From Pseudomonas sp. (GTDB lineage Bacteria; Pseudomonadota; Gammaproteobacteria; Pseudomonadales; Pseudomonadaceae): a DNA stretch of 46,637 nucleotides. This document shows positions 37,116-45,659 of the stretch, piece after piece. How positions within the stretch are numbered: the first letter of the stretch is position 1; each line of letters opens with the position of its first letter. Below the pieces are notes generated by a model. That model was not told the origin of the DNA. It was given only the letters and a program-made list of their open reading frames with translations, and searched no databases. The stretch spans positions 1 to 46,637 of the forward strand of contig NZ_JAGIBG010000040.1 of the NCBI RefSeq assembly GCF_017744435.1. The letters are read 5' to 3'. Made by a program: the position numbers and the translations under genes.

Positions 37116-40100
37116 TGAGTGAGTTGATTCGCGGGGCCAAGGGCGGCGGCAAAGGCGGTGGCGGTAGTGGCGGCTCGTCGCGGACACCAGTCGAAGCGCC
37201 GAACACCCTGCAGTCCGCCGCTACGGCGCGGATCATTGACCTGCTGGGAGAGGGACCTATCGTTGGCCTGGTCAATGGATTGAAGTCCGTCTTCCTGGAT
37301 GACACGCCGCTTCAAAGTAGCAATGGCAGCTACAACTTCGCCGGGGTGACGGTTACCGAGCGAACCGGAGAGGCAATCCAGCAGCCAATTTCAGGATTCC
37401 CTGCGGTGGAGAATGAGGTCGACGTATCGACCCAAGTGAAGATCAGCCTACCCATCGTCCGCACTGTTTCAAACCTCGATACCGATGCCGTGCGGGTGAA
37501 GATTCGTATCCCAGCATTGACCTCCCAGGACACCAGCACCGGCGATATTTCGGGGTCATATGTAGCGGTGGGGGTTGATGTCCAGGCCAGTGGCAGCTCA
37601 TGGGTGCGAATGGCCACTGTGGAGATCAATGGCAAGACAACCTCGCCGTACGAGCGCGCCATCCGGGTAGGGCTGACAGGGGTAGGCCCATGGAACGTTC
37701 GTGTTCTTCGACTGAATGCGGATAGCACGGGCTCGACCGTCCAGAACGACACGTACTGGTCCAGTTATACGGAAATCACCGACGTCAGGTTGACGTATCC
37801 CGACAGCGCGATCATTGGCCTGCAGGTCGATGCGCGCCAGTTCGGCACCGAAATCCCGTCGCGCTCGTACGATGTGAAGGGGCGGATTATCCGCGTCCCA
37901 ACGAACTACAACCCCAGTACCAGGGCATATACCGGGCTGTGGAACGGCACGTTCAAGCTGGCCTGGACGGATAACCCGGCCTGGATCTATCTGGACCTGG
38001 CCACCCATCCTCGGTACGGGGCTGGCCTGGATAACGTCGACAAGTGGTCGCTCTACCAGATTGCCCAGTACTGCGATGAATTGGTGCCCAATGGTTACGG
38101 CGCGATGGAGCCGCGCTTCACCGTGAACACGGTTCTGGCCGAGCAGGTGGAGGCCATCAAGGCGCTCAATCAGCTGGCCTCCGCCTTCCGGGGCATGACC
38201 TACTGGGGCAGCAACTCGGCGGTGGCTGCGGCTGACATGCCGAGCGATCCCGTGAAGCTGGTATCACCGGCCAACGTGATCAACGGCGAGTTCGAGCGAT
38301 CCGGTACCGGCCTGCGCGAGCGCCATTCGGTTGCTTTGGTGACCTGGAACGACCCAGCCGATGGTTACAAGAAGCAGGTCGAGGTGGTTGAAGACGCCGA
38401 CGCTGTTCGGCTGTTTGGGTGGCGCCAGGTCGATGTGACGGCATTCGGTTGCACCTCACGTGGGCAGGCGCACCGCCTGGGCCGGTGGCTGCTGTACAGC
38501 GAGCGCGCCGAGACCGATACCATCACCTACACCGCGGGCGTTGACCATGCAGACCTCCGTCCGGGCGACATCATTGCGCTGCACGACCCATCCCAGGCCG
38601 GCGCTCGGCTTGCCGGACGCGTGCATATTCCAGGGCTGACAGGGCTGGAACTGGACAAGGTGCCGGCCGAGGTAACTGGCTTCGACTGGTTCCTTGATGT
38701 GATGCTGCCAGCTGGTGTCATCGAGCGCCGGAAGGTGCAGGCATTCATGGGCAACTTCGTCACGTTGACCGAGCCCCTGAGCGATGTTCCGGTGGTCGCG
38801 GCGATGTGGGTGCTGTCCAGCCTGTCGGTTGAACCAGAACTGTTCCGCGTCGTGAGCGTGTCGGAGAAGGAAGGCGCGCAGTATCAGGTCATGGCCGTTG
38901 AGCACGACCCAGACAAGTATGCCCGCGTCGAGCTGGGCCTGAACTTGCCTGAGCGCGACACATCGCTTATCCCGACGGGGCCGCTACCTGCACCGCTCAA
39001 TATCACCGTGGACGAGTACCTGTATCGTGCGGGAGTAGCTGTTCGCTCGGGCGCGTCGATCTCCGTCACGCCACCATCCGACCCGCGCATCGCACTGTAC
39101 GAGTTCCAGGTTTGGCGCCCCAATGAAAGCGACTACGGGCCACTGAGCACGCAGTCGGATGTGACGGCGAATCTGCAAGACACCAGTCCTGGTGAGTACA
39201 AGATCAGGGTGAGAGCGCTGACGGTGACCGGCCTGCGTTCGCCCTGGAGCATGCTTGTTGTCGCCCTGCAGGGCCTGCTTCGTCCGCCGGCTGACATTAC
39301 CGACCTGCGCTTGACGGTTAATGCTGGCCAGCTGACGCTGTGGTGGCCACCGGTTCCAGACCTGGACCTGGACCACTACGAGGTTCGCTACAGTCCAGCA
39401 TTGTCTGGCGCCACCTGGACCAGTTCTCAGGTTGTGCTGGATCGGGTATCTGGTGGCGTCAATACCGCCATGCTGCCTGCGCGCCGCGGGACTTACCTGG
39501 TCCGCGCGGTCGATACCAGCGGGATCTACAGCCTCAACGCGATTTCAGCTACCTCCGAAATCGCCGATCTGGACAGCTATAACGCGGTAGAGGTGGTGGA
39601 TGAAGGGCCGGCCTGGGCTGGTGTACGCGACAGCGTAAGCGAGGTTGTCGGCCAGCTGCAGCTGGACAGCGCTGAAAACATGGCCGATTGGGTGGCTCTG
39701 TCGGATGTCATCACTCTGGCGTATGGCACGAAAGGCCTGGCCGAGGAGGGCTGGTACTACGCGGCCGAAGTGGTCGATATGGGGCATATCTACACCGCCA
39801 GGCTGACCAGCGAGATTCTAGCCTTCGGCTACGAAACGCTTGGTGCGATGGCTGGCTGGGTGACGCTGGCCGCCGTAGACCGCCTGTCTGATGTCGATCC
39901 AGGCCAATGGGGGTTGACGCTGGAAATGTCGCAGAGCAGTACGGCACAGCCGGCCGAGCCGACCGACTGGACGCCGTGGGTGCCGCTGACGATTGGGGAG
40001 CACACCGCACGGGCGTTCCGCTTCCGCCTGCATCTGCAGAGCTTTGCACCTGCCATTACGCCGAGCGTGAGCCAAATGCGCGTCACCATCGATATGCCTG

Positions 40101-40354
40101 ACCGCGTGGCTGGCGGACAGGACCTCATGTGTCCAGCTGGTGGCATCCGGGTCAACTTCGACCCAGCGTTCATGGTGCGCCCTTCGCTTGCAGTGGACGC
40201 GCAGGGGCTGGAGGTCGGTGATCGCAAGAGCGTCACCAGCATCGACGCCCGCGGCTTCAACCTTGAGTTCTTCAACAGCGCCGGCAGCAGTGTGGCGCGC
40301 AGCTTCGATTACCTCGCCAAAGGCTATGGCCGGCGGATCCAGGAGACGACATGA
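37115..40354 (+). CDS. Tail tip / host specificity protein J-like (1079 aa)
   Basis: The N-terminal part (RGAKGGGKGGGGSGGSSRTP, then TLQSAATARIIDLLGEGPIV and GLVNGLKSVFLDDTPLQ) is the conserved gpJ opening. The middle (GTGLRERHSVALVTWNDPAD, DVTAFGCTSRGQAHRLGRWL) carries the gpJ core; fibronectin-III-like modules follow from about residue 630 (PRIALYEFQVWRPNESDYGP, PPADITDLRLTVNAGQLTLW). The C-terminal ~250 residues would determine receptor binding. Start is ATG at 37115 (TGATG with gpI). It is the central tip fibre protein. Confidence 0.93.
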   Translation: MSELIRGAKGGGKGGGGSGGSSRTPVEAPNTLQSAATARIIDLLGEGPIVGLVNGLKSVFLDDTPLQSSNGSYNFAGVTVTERTGEAIQQPISGFPAVENEVDVSTQVKISLPIVRTVSNLDTDAVRVKIRIPALTSQDTSTGDISGSYVAVGVDVQASGSSWVRMATVEINGKTTSPYERAIRVGLTGVGPWNVRVLRLNADSTGSTVQNDTYWSSYTEITDVRLTYPDSAIIGLQVDARQFGTEIPSRSYDVKGRIIRVPTNYNPSTRAYTGLWNGTFKLAWTDNPAWIYLDLATHPRYGAGLDNVDKWSLYQIAQYCDELVPNGYGAMEPRFTVNTVLAEQVEAIKALNQLASAFRGMTYWGSNSAVAAADMPSDPVKLVSPANVINGEFERSGTGLRERHSVALVTWNDPADGYKKQVEVVEDADAVRLFGWRQVDVTAFGCTSRGQAHRLGRWLLYSERAETDTITYTAGVDHADLRPGDIIALHDPSQAGARLAGRVHIPGLTGLELDKVPAEVTGFDWFLDVMLPAGVIERRKVQAFMGNFVTLTEPLSDVPVVAAMWVLSSLSVEPELFRVVSVSEKEGAQYQVMAVEHDPDKYARVELGLNLPERDTSLIPTGPLPAPLNITVDEYLYRAGVAVRSGASISVTPPSDPRIALYEFQVWRPNESDYGPLSTQSDVTANLQDTSPGEYKIRVRALTVTGLRSPWSMLVVALQGLLRPPADITDLRLTVNAGQLTLWWPPVPDLDLDHYEVRYSPALSGATWTSSQVVLDRVSGGVNTAMLPARRGTYLVRAVDTSGIYSLNAISATSEIADLDSYNAVEVVDEGPAWAGVRDSVSEVVGQLQLDSAENMADWVALSDVITLAYGTKGLAEEGWYYAAEVVDMGHIYTARLTSEILAFGYETLGAMAGWVTLAAVDRLSDVDPGQWGLTLEMSQSSTAQPAEPTDWTPWVPLTIGEHTARAFRFRLHLQSFAPAITPSVSQMRVTIDMPDRVAGGQDLMCPAGGIRVNFDPAFMVRPSLAVDAQGLEVGDRKSVTSIDARGFNLEFFNSAGSSVARSFDYLAKGYGRRIQETT

Positions 40355-41325
40355 GTCAATATGACTTCGGTACCATCAACCCGAACGAGAAGTCGGGGTC
40401 GCAACTGGCCCTTGATCTGAACGGGTTTCGTGATGCAGTAAACAGCGGGCACAAAGGCGCAGAACGTCCGACCTATGCCCATGCCGGCATGCAGTGGATT
40501 CGTGAGGTGTCGACGGAGCGCTGGGACTTGATGCTGTTCAACGGTGGGGAAGACACCGTGCTGCGCAGCATCAACCCGGAGACAAGCGAGCTGATCAAGC
40601 TCCTCACCTCCGACGTGGATGGACTCGACGACCTGCTGGCGTTAACTGTCCGCAAAGATGCAGCCGGAAGTACAGGGGCAGCCATCCTTCCGGGCGGCTC
40701 GCCCGCCCAGCGTCCATCAACGCCCGTCAATGGCATGATCCGCTACAACAGCACTACCGGTCAGTTCGAGGGCTATCGCGGTGGTGCCTGGGGGCCGATC
40801 AGTTCGGAGCCTGCGACTGCGGCTGACCTGTGGGCCTTCCAGCCAATCGGCGTGCCTATCCCAGTGTTCACTCACCTCGCCGGGGTAGTTGAACCGCCGA
40901 AGGACAAAAGCTATCGGTATGTGAAGCTCACGGCGGCAGATGCCTACAACACGGGCATCCTGACGTCGGAGAGCGTGGTCGGCTCTGCGCCCTTGGTGCA
41001 AGCCAACGCAGTGATCAGCTTAGCTGGCAGCCCCATCAATGGGCTGACCATCAGCCTGATCAATACCGAGCGCCGTTCTTTGCGAGCCGGCAACAGTGGC
41101 GCCCTGGAGAATGACCAATTCCAGGGTTTCTTGATCGGCGACGGGTCGAACCTGCTCAGCCGACTCACGTCCATCACGTATAGCGCAGGCGGCACGGCTA
41201 CCGCCCACATCGGTGGCGCAAGCCCACTTACCCGCATGAATGACGGCGCCAACGGCGCGCCTCGGGCGGGCGACGAAACGCGAGCCAAGAACATCGGCGC
41301 CACCTACTACATGAGGATCAAATAA
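40351..41325 (+). CDS. Tail fibre protein (324 aa)
   Basis: It overlaps gpJ by ATGA. The N-terminal part (MSQYDFGTINPNEKSGSQLA, LDLNGFRDAVNSGHKGAERP) resembles the N-terminal attachment part of side tail fibres; the segment RPSTPVNGMIRYNSTTGQFE is a phage fibre motif. The C-terminal end (ARAKNIGATYYMRIK-like, DETRAKNIGATYYMRIK) is typical of fibre tips. It would contact a host surface receptor together with gpJ. Confidence 0.82.
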   Translation: MSQYDFGTINPNEKSGSQLALDLNGFRDAVNSGHKGAERPTYAHAGMQWIREVSTERWDLMLFNGGEDTVLRSINPETSELIKLLTSDVDGLDDLLALTVRKDAAGSTGAAILPGGSPAQRPSTPVNGMIRYNSTTGQFEGYRGGAWGPISSEPATAADLWAFQPIGVPIPVFTHLAGVVEPPKDKSYRYVKLTAADAYNTGILTSESVVGSAPLVQANAVISLAGSPINGLTISLINTERRSLRAGNSGALENDQFQGFLIGDGSNLLSRLTSITYSAGGTATAHIGGASPLTRMNDGANGAPRAGDETRAKNIGATYYMRIK

Positions 41326-41732
41326 TGCCGTTCGCCGCCAATGGAAAGATCTCGACGGATGCCTTCGAAGGGGCTGTCGAGATCACCGATGACCAATATA
41401 TGCGAGCCCTGGAGGGCATGCTGGCCGGTTATTCGGTGGTGATTGATGACGGGTTCCAAGTGTTGCCGCCGCCAGAGCCGCCAGAGCCTGAGCAACCCAA
41501 GCCGCCGACTCTTGATGAGCTCAAGGCTCAAGCTCTGGCCCAGCGAGATGGGCTGCTTGCATTAGCCGCGCTGCGCATCGCCCCCCTGCAAGACGCCGTG
41601 GATCTTGATGACGCAACTGCTGACGAAACTGCGCTGTTGAAAAAGTGGAAGCAGTACCGGGTTCTGCTGAATCGTGTGTCCGACCAAGCATCCTTCCCTG
41701 AAACCATCGACTGGCCAGCTCCTCCGGCCTGA
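41325..41732 (+). CDS. Tail fibre assembly chaperone-like protein (135 aa)
   Basis: The sequence MPFAANGKISTDAFEGAVEI, DDQYMRALEGMLAGYSVVID, a proline-rich linker (PPPEPPEPEQPKPP), then LDELKAQALAQRDGLLALAA, RIAPLQDAVDLDDATADETA and LLKKWKQYRVLLNRVSDQAS match tail-fibre assembly proteins: a small variable head, then the conserved helical block with W-K-x-YR-x-x-L. It starts on the last base of the fibre stop (TAATG). Likely helps the preceding fibre fold. Confidence 0.82.
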   Translation: MPFAANGKISTDAFEGAVEITDDQYMRALEGMLAGYSVVIDDGFQVLPPPEPPEPEQPKPPTLDELKAQALAQRDGLLALAALRIAPLQDAVDLDDATADETALLKKWKQYRVLLNRVSDQASFPETIDWPAPPA

Positions 41733-41750
41733 TCCGTAGAGAGCCCATCG

Positions 41751-41774
41751 ACCGCCGCCTGGCGGTATTTTTTT
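41751..41774 (+). terminator. Intrinsic terminator before the endolysin
   Basis: ACCGCC, GCCT, GGCGGT followed by A and TTTTTTT. It stands between the tail genes and the lysis cassette, and would tune endolysin expression. Confidence 0.75.
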
Positions 41775-41790
41775 GCCTGGAGAAAACCCA

Positions 41791-42279
41791 ATGGCTCGAC
41801 TGAAAGAGGTACAGGCGAGCGGAGCCAATGTGCTCCGCTTCCTGGACCTGATTGCATTCTCGGAAGGCACCTCGACCGTCAGTGGTAGCGATGACGGCTA
41901 CAACGTCCTGTACGGGGGCGGCCTGTTCGCCGGCTACCAGGATCACCCCCGGCGGAAGCTGACCTTCCCCATTAACGGCAAGCCAGTGACCAGCACTGCA
42001 GCTGGCCGGTACCAACTGCTGGCGCGCTACTGGGACGCCTACCGCATTAGCCTGGCCCTGGCGGGAGGCTTCACGCCGGAGAATCAGGATCGAGTCGCCC
42101 TGCAGCAGATCCGCGAGCGCCGTGCCTTGGATGATATCAAGGCCGGCCGCATTGCCGATGCGATCGCCAAGTGCTCGAGCATCTGGGCCAGCTTCCCGGG
42201 CAACGACTACGGCCAGAACCCGCACCGCATGGACAAGCTGCTGGCGCAGTGGGTGAAGCTCGGCGGGGTGCTGGCATGA
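41791..42279 (+). CDS. Endolysin, lambda R-like lytic transglycosylase (162 aa)
   Basis: ATG at 41791 has GGAG upstream. The sequence FLDLIAFSEGTSTVSGSDDG, then YNVLYGGGLFAGYQDHPRRK, STAAGRYQLLARYWDAYRIS and SSIWASFPGNDYGQNPHRMD matches lambda gpR across its length (SEGT catalytic Glu; AGRYQLLSRWWDAY and IWASLPG blocks in R). It has no signal peptide and so needs a holin; the two holin-like genes are at 16314-16902. It overlaps Rz by ATGA. Confidence 0.93.
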   Translation: MARLKEVQASGANVLRFLDLIAFSEGTSTVSGSDDGYNVLYGGGLFAGYQDHPRRKLTFPINGKPVTSTAAGRYQLLARYWDAYRISLALAGGFTPENQDRVALQQIRERRALDDIKAGRIADAIAKCSSIWASFPGNDYGQNPHRMDKLLAQWVKLGGVLA

Positions 42280-42806
42280 CGGCCTGGGCGGCCAGGTCGC
42301 TGGTGATGCTGGTGCTCCTCGCGTCCTACTGGTTTGTCTACCAGCACGGTCGGTCGGTGGAGGGTGCCCAGTGTGCTGCGGCCTCGTCGAATCGGGACAG
42401 CGGCGACCGCCTGGCCGAGGTAATCGGCGAGCGCGGCGCCCGCCAGGAAGAACAACGACGCGCCCAGGCGCAGGAGGAGGCGAGAGCCCATGCCCAGGAA
42501 GAACGAACCATTGCTGATACTGGTGCTGCTGGCGCCGATGCTGCTGGCAAGCGGCTGCAGCACGAAGGCGCCAAGCTTGTCGCCACCGTCAGTGGCCCCG
42601 GCACGGATACCGCCGCTATCGCCAGAGGCCAGGCAGCCACCCGCGCCGCCATGGTGCTCTCCGAACTGCGCGACCGGGCTGATGCTCGAGCGGGAGAGCT
42701 GGCGAAAGCTTATGACCGAGCCCGAATAGCTGGGCGGCAGTGCGAGGCGGAGTATGATGGTCTTAGCCAGGAGTTCAGGCGACTAAAAGCAGTGAAGCAG
42801 CCGTGA
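42276..42806 (+). CDS. Rz: Inner-membrane spanin Rz-like (176 aa)
   Basis: The N-terminal anchor (MTAWAARSLVMLVLLASYWF, VYQHGRSVEG) is followed by a periplasmic coiled coil rich in A, R, E and Q (AQEEARAHAQEERTIADTGA). It overlaps the endolysin stop. With Rz1 nested inside, it is the i-spanin of a two-component spanin that fuses inner and outer membranes in the last step of lysis. Confidence 0.88.
   Translation: MTAWAARSLVMLVLLASYWFVYQHGRSVEGAQCAAASSNRDSGDRLAEVIGERGARQEEQRRAQAQEEARAHAQEERTIADTGAAGADAAGKRLQHEGAKLVATVSGPGTDTAAIARGQAATRAAMVLSELRDRADARAGELAKAYDRARIAGRQCEAEYDGLSQEFRRLKAVKQP
42490..42729 (+). CDS. Rz1: Outer-membrane spanin lipoprotein Rz1-like, nested in Rz (79 aa)
   Basis: In the +1 frame inside Rz a protein starts MPRKNEPLLILVLLAPMLLA and reaches SGCS, a lipobox with lipidation at Cys23. 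The mature part is proline-rich (SPPSVAPARIPPLSPEARQP), as in Rz1 proteins. A GAGG-type ribosome site lies upstream. Embedding in Rz in a different frame is exactly the lambda Rz/Rz1 arrangement. Confidence 0.85.
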   Translation: MPRKNEPLLILVLLAPMLLASGCSTKAPSLSPPSVAPARIPPLSPEARQPPAPPWCSPNCATGLMLERESWRKLMTEPE

Positions 42807-42944
42807 CACACGCTGGGCTAATTAGGGGGCGAGCACTGTATGAGCGTTGGCGTTAAGCTAAAGCACTTTCGGCGCGCAAGCCCCAGCATTAAAACTCCAA
42901 TGAAGAACACCAGTGCTAGCTGAGCGCGCTCAGCTAGCGACAGA

Positions 42945-43952
42945 TCACTCCATCCAGTCCGCTTGGTTTGGTTTTCCGCAATCGGACTCCCACTCGGCTA
43001 TTTGGTCGGATCTGATCAGTGCATCCTCGCCATTGCTGCTGCGGAATTTCTTAATCAGAGCTTCCACGCACTGGTCCGTATTGGCATTCGCAATCTGGTT
43101 TTCTGAAGGTGCTGGCTCAAATTTGTCTTCCACGATGACATTGCGATCATAGATCTGATGTGAGACAAGAGTGCCGTCAGGGGTCCATTTCTTGCTTTCA
43201 CCAGTCCAGGCGCCATGATCGAAAGTGATCAGCTTCGTCATATTACCGGTGTTGGCATCCCACTCATAAGCCACACCATGAGGAACCCCGTCGTCGTAAG
43301 GTACTTGTGAAAGCCGTTTACCATCTGCACTGAAGCTTTCAGCTGTACCGACGATATAGCCAGCCTTCGCTTCTGCCCTATATGTCGTCTGTGCAGTGTT
43401 TTCATCGTAATTCTCAAGCAGTCCTTCCGACTTGCCGTTACGGGCGTTCCGGAGATAGATTAACTTTCCAGTATTAGGACTCCAGATCTGTGTCGCTCCA
43501 TCGACTTGATCTTGTATAAACGACGTTTTTGCAAGCAGAGTTTTCCCGTCGATTGCAAAAATCTGCAAGACACCGTTCATGTTTCCGCTCTTGTATTCGG
43601 CGCTGTACCGCATTGTCCTGGATCTGGGTTGGTAGCAGGAAACGCTCCCGGAGATGAAGCCGTCCTCAACCTGTGCGTCGCACACAAAGGGTCGACCCAT
43701 GTACATATTTTTTTCAGATTTGATCTTCTTGAGGGTCTGATTTAGGTTGAAAAGTGTGTCCATGTAGCCGCTATTGGTGCGCAGGAAGGTTTCTGGCAAA
43801 TTCGTGACTAGCCCTGTGAAAGGTTTGTTCTCCGAGTTTGCGTAGATCAGGCCATTGTTGACCTGGGCATTGCGGTAATCTAGCTGGCTTTCCGAACATC
43901 CAGCGAGAGACAGTAAAGCGGCTGTTCCGGCAATGATTTTTCGAACCTTCAC
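42945..43952 (-). CDS. Lipoprotein with MORN/YwqK-like repeats (335 aa)
   Basis: A lipoprotein signal (MKVRKIIAGTAALLSLAGCS, lipidated Cys19) is followed by repeating strands of the type SGNMNGVLQIFAIDGKTLLA, RNARNGKSEGLLENYDENTA, DDGVPHGVAYEWDANTGNMT, FDHGAWTGESKKWTPDGTLV. The G-x-x-x-G-x-x-x-x-x-(Y/W)-x-x-(D/N)-G-x-L pattern is that of MORN-like repeats in YwqK-type proteins. It is AT-richer than the tail genes and leftward, so a lysogenic-conversion gene is likely. Partner and role are unknown. Confidence 0.8.
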   Translation of the reverse strand: MKVRKIIAGTAALLSLAGCSESQLDYRNAQVNNGLIYANSENKPFTGLVTNLPETFLRTNSGYMDTLFNLNQTLKKIKSEKNMYMGRPFVCDAQVEDGFISGSVSCYQPRSRTMRYSAEYKSGNMNGVLQIFAIDGKTLLAKTSFIQDQVDGATQIWSPNTGKLIYLRNARNGKSEGLLENYDENTAQTTYRAEAKAGYIVGTAESFSADGKRLSQVPYDDGVPHGVAYEWDANTGNMTKLITFDHGAWTGESKKWTPDGTLVSHQIYDRNVIVEDKFEPAPSENQIANANTDQCVEALIKKFRSSNGEDALIRSDQIAEWESDCGKPNQADWME

Positions 43953-44100
43953 GGTATGTCCTTATGGTGGTTTATCTAACCTTATCGCCGGCATGCGAGA
44001 AAGCTTGAGCAGAAATGACCTTCGCTCTGCTGGAGCAGCTTTGTAGGCCACCGTTTTCGGCATGATGAGTGTGCTCGGCAGGTGGGGGCCTAAATACGAC

Positions 44101-44126
44101 AAAGCCCGGCACAATCACCGGGCTTG
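44101..44126 (-). terminator. Intrinsic terminator after the YitT-type gene
   Basis: Minus strand AAGCCCGG, TGATTGTG, CCGGGCTT followed by T. It lies about 42 bases beyond the stop at 44168. Region 43953-44100 has no gene; it includes the promoter side of the lipoprotein gene. Confidence 0.6.
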
Positions 44127-44167
44127 TGTAGGTGGGGGCTCTGGTCAGTCCCGGTAGAGGAATCGGT

Positions 44168-44779
44168 TCAACCGCGATAGCGTCCCGGCTTGTGCCAGCG
44201 GATCAGCACCAGGTTCATTGCGACGGTGCCCACCGCTGACCAAGCCATTTTGTCGGCGGGCAGGTAGAAGGCCGCGACTAGAAAAAGCGCTGCATCGCAA
44301 ACAAGTTGCGCCACGCCTGCGTTGATGCCGAATTTCCGTTGGAACCAGAGAACCATCGAGCCGGTGCCGCCCATGGACGCGTTGTGCCTGGCCAGGCAGA
44401 GAATCCCCATTCCCAGGAGCGTGCCGCCGATCGCCCACCCAACCGCAGGGGCGATGCCGGCCGCGTTCAGCGCCGGGGTAACCAGCTTGACTCCCAGGCC
44501 TAGGGCGAAGCTGACTAGGATGCTTTTGAGGGTGAAGTTTCGGCCCATAGTGAACAGGGCAAACAGCAGGAAGGGGACGTTTATGGCCGGCACCAGGGCT
44601 GACGGTGGGTATGGGGTGACGAACGACGCCAGCAGGGCCATTCCAGCAATGCCCCCGGTGATTAGGCCGCTTTTGCCAAGGATCGCGATTCCGGTCGCGG
44701 CCAGGGCAATGCCAGTGAACAGGCCATATGCGTCATCCAGAGCGCTATGTCGCGGGTAGGCCGCAGTATCACAGCTCAT
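44168..44779 (-). CDS. YitT family membrane protein (203 aa)
   Basis: ATG at 44779 follows GGAGG. Six hydrophobic segments are seen, with the family signature GKSGLITGGIAGMALLASFV (S-G-L-x-x-GG-x-x-G-x-A) early and FQRKFGINAGVAQLVCDAAL late, plus NVPFLLFALFTMGRNFTLKS. YitT proteins are inner-membrane proteins of unclear transport function. The stop of the preceding leftward antitoxin-like gene overlaps this start by 11 bases. The gene is probably cargo rather than viral. Confidence 0.88.
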   Translation of the reverse strand: MSCDTAAYPRHSALDDAYGLFTGIALAATGIAILGKSGLITGGIAGMALLASFVTPYPPSALVPAINVPFLLFALFTMGRNFTLKSILVSFALGLGVKLVTPALNAAGIAPAVGWAIGGTLLGMGILCLARHNASMGGTGSMVLWFQRKFGINAGVAQLVCDAALFLVAAFYLPADKMAWSAVGTVAMNLVLIRWHKPGRYRG

Positions 44780-44951
44780 ACGGTGCCTCCAATAGGACGG
44801 TACCGCGTTGGCGCAGGCCTTCAACGGGGGTGATGCGAGCAACCTCAATGCCGTGGCGGACAATAACCACCTCAGTTCCATAGATCACTTGTTCAAGGAT
44901 GAACTCAAGGCTCGATTGAGCCTCTGACAGGTCATATTTCACCTGGTGCAC
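44769..44951 (-). CDS. Orphan Phd/YefM-like antitoxin (60 aa)
   Basis: A GTG at 44951 with AGGA upstream gives VHQVKYDLSEAQSSLEFILE then QVIYGTEVVIVRHGIEVARI, and TPVEGLRQRGTVLLEAPYEL. The pattern S-x-A-x-x-x-L-x-x-x-L-x-x-V, then E-V-V-I-x-R-x-G and VA-x-I-x-P is that of the Phd/YefM antitoxin fold. An ATG-started longer frame to 45122 has no sensible N-terminus. No toxin gene is downstream; instead YitT follows with overlap. It could be a repressor of that operon. Confidence 0.7.
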   Translation of the reverse strand: MHQVKYDLSEAQSSLEFILEQVIYGTEVVIVRHGIEVARITPVEGLRQRGTVLLEAPYEL

Positions 44952-45294
44952 GAAGGTTTTCCTTTTGGGATTGTTGTTACCGGAGCGAGGCGGATACGCC
45001 TCAGGCTGCGCGGCCGGGTTGGCGCAACGCTCGGCAATATGATGATGCTCCCAAGCAGAAAAGTGCTTGCGAAATATGCTTGATTTTATGTCATGCGCGA
45101 ATAAATTCTCCGTAGGATTCAATCAAAAAGAATAAATTATGTTCGCATGCGCTAACGGCGACCTCGCCCAGGATGCGGACAGCGCAGCCGAGCCTATAAT
45201 GGCTTTATCGGTCAAGGATGAAGTGGGTGATGAGTTGTCATTCCTTGGGCGTCCACATTCACGATTTCGCGTTCTTTGTTGATGGGGCACGGTT

Positions 45295-45519
45295 GTGGAG
45301 AAGCGTACTTTCATCGGAATGATTGAGGCGGGAGAGCCGCTCATGAAAGAGGCCCTGGACGCCATGCGGGCTTATCACCAGGCGCAGGATGAAGGGAAGC
45401 CCGCTGAAGAAGTTGAGCGGCTGCACCTGCTGGCGGAGTCGCTATTCCAAGTGGTCAGCGATTACCAACTGCGGGTGGTAGCCAAAGCGCGGGGTCAGAA
45501 GCTGCCACCACTTCACTGA
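45295..45519 (+). CDS. Small helical protein, paralogue 1 (74 aa)
   Basis: A GTG start at 45295 gives MEKRTFIGMIEAGEPLMKEA, LDAMRAYHQAQDEGKPAEEV and ERLHLLAESLFQVVSDYQLR. It is closely similar to the product of 46258-46467 (shared MIEAGEPL, EA-x-D, YH-x-A-x-D, EVERL-x-L-x-AES and DYQL). It is predicted all-helical and acidic. Region 45123-45294 upstream has no clear gene. Confidence 0.65.
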   Translation: MEKRTFIGMIEAGEPLMKEALDAMRAYHQAQDEGKPAEEVERLHLLAESLFQVVSDYQLRVVAKARGQKLPPLH

Positions 45520-45559
45520 CGCAGCCGGCCTTCGCAGAACCGATAGCCTAGAGGTTAAG

Positions 45560-45652
45560 GTGCGCGCGCTGCTGGCCGAACGTCGGCAGCGGATCGAGTA
45601 CGAAAGGCAACTACGAGCCAGCGTTGACGCTTGCAACGATGTATTGGAGTGA
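45560..45652 (+). CDS. Possible very small protein (30 aa)
   Basis: GTG at 45560 with GAGG six bases upstream reads VRALLAERRQRIEYERQLRA then SVDACNDVLE. It is a basic helix; its frame could also be a chance opening. It lies between paralogue 1 and the convergent membrane gene. Confidence 0.35.
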   Translation: MRALLAERRQRIEYERQLRASVDACNDVLE

Positions 45653-45659
45653 GGGCCAC

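Noticed and set aside
45123..45365. Leftward open frame overlapping the first small paralogue
   Set aside because: It overlaps a better supported gene with a recognised paralogue and has no protein-like features.
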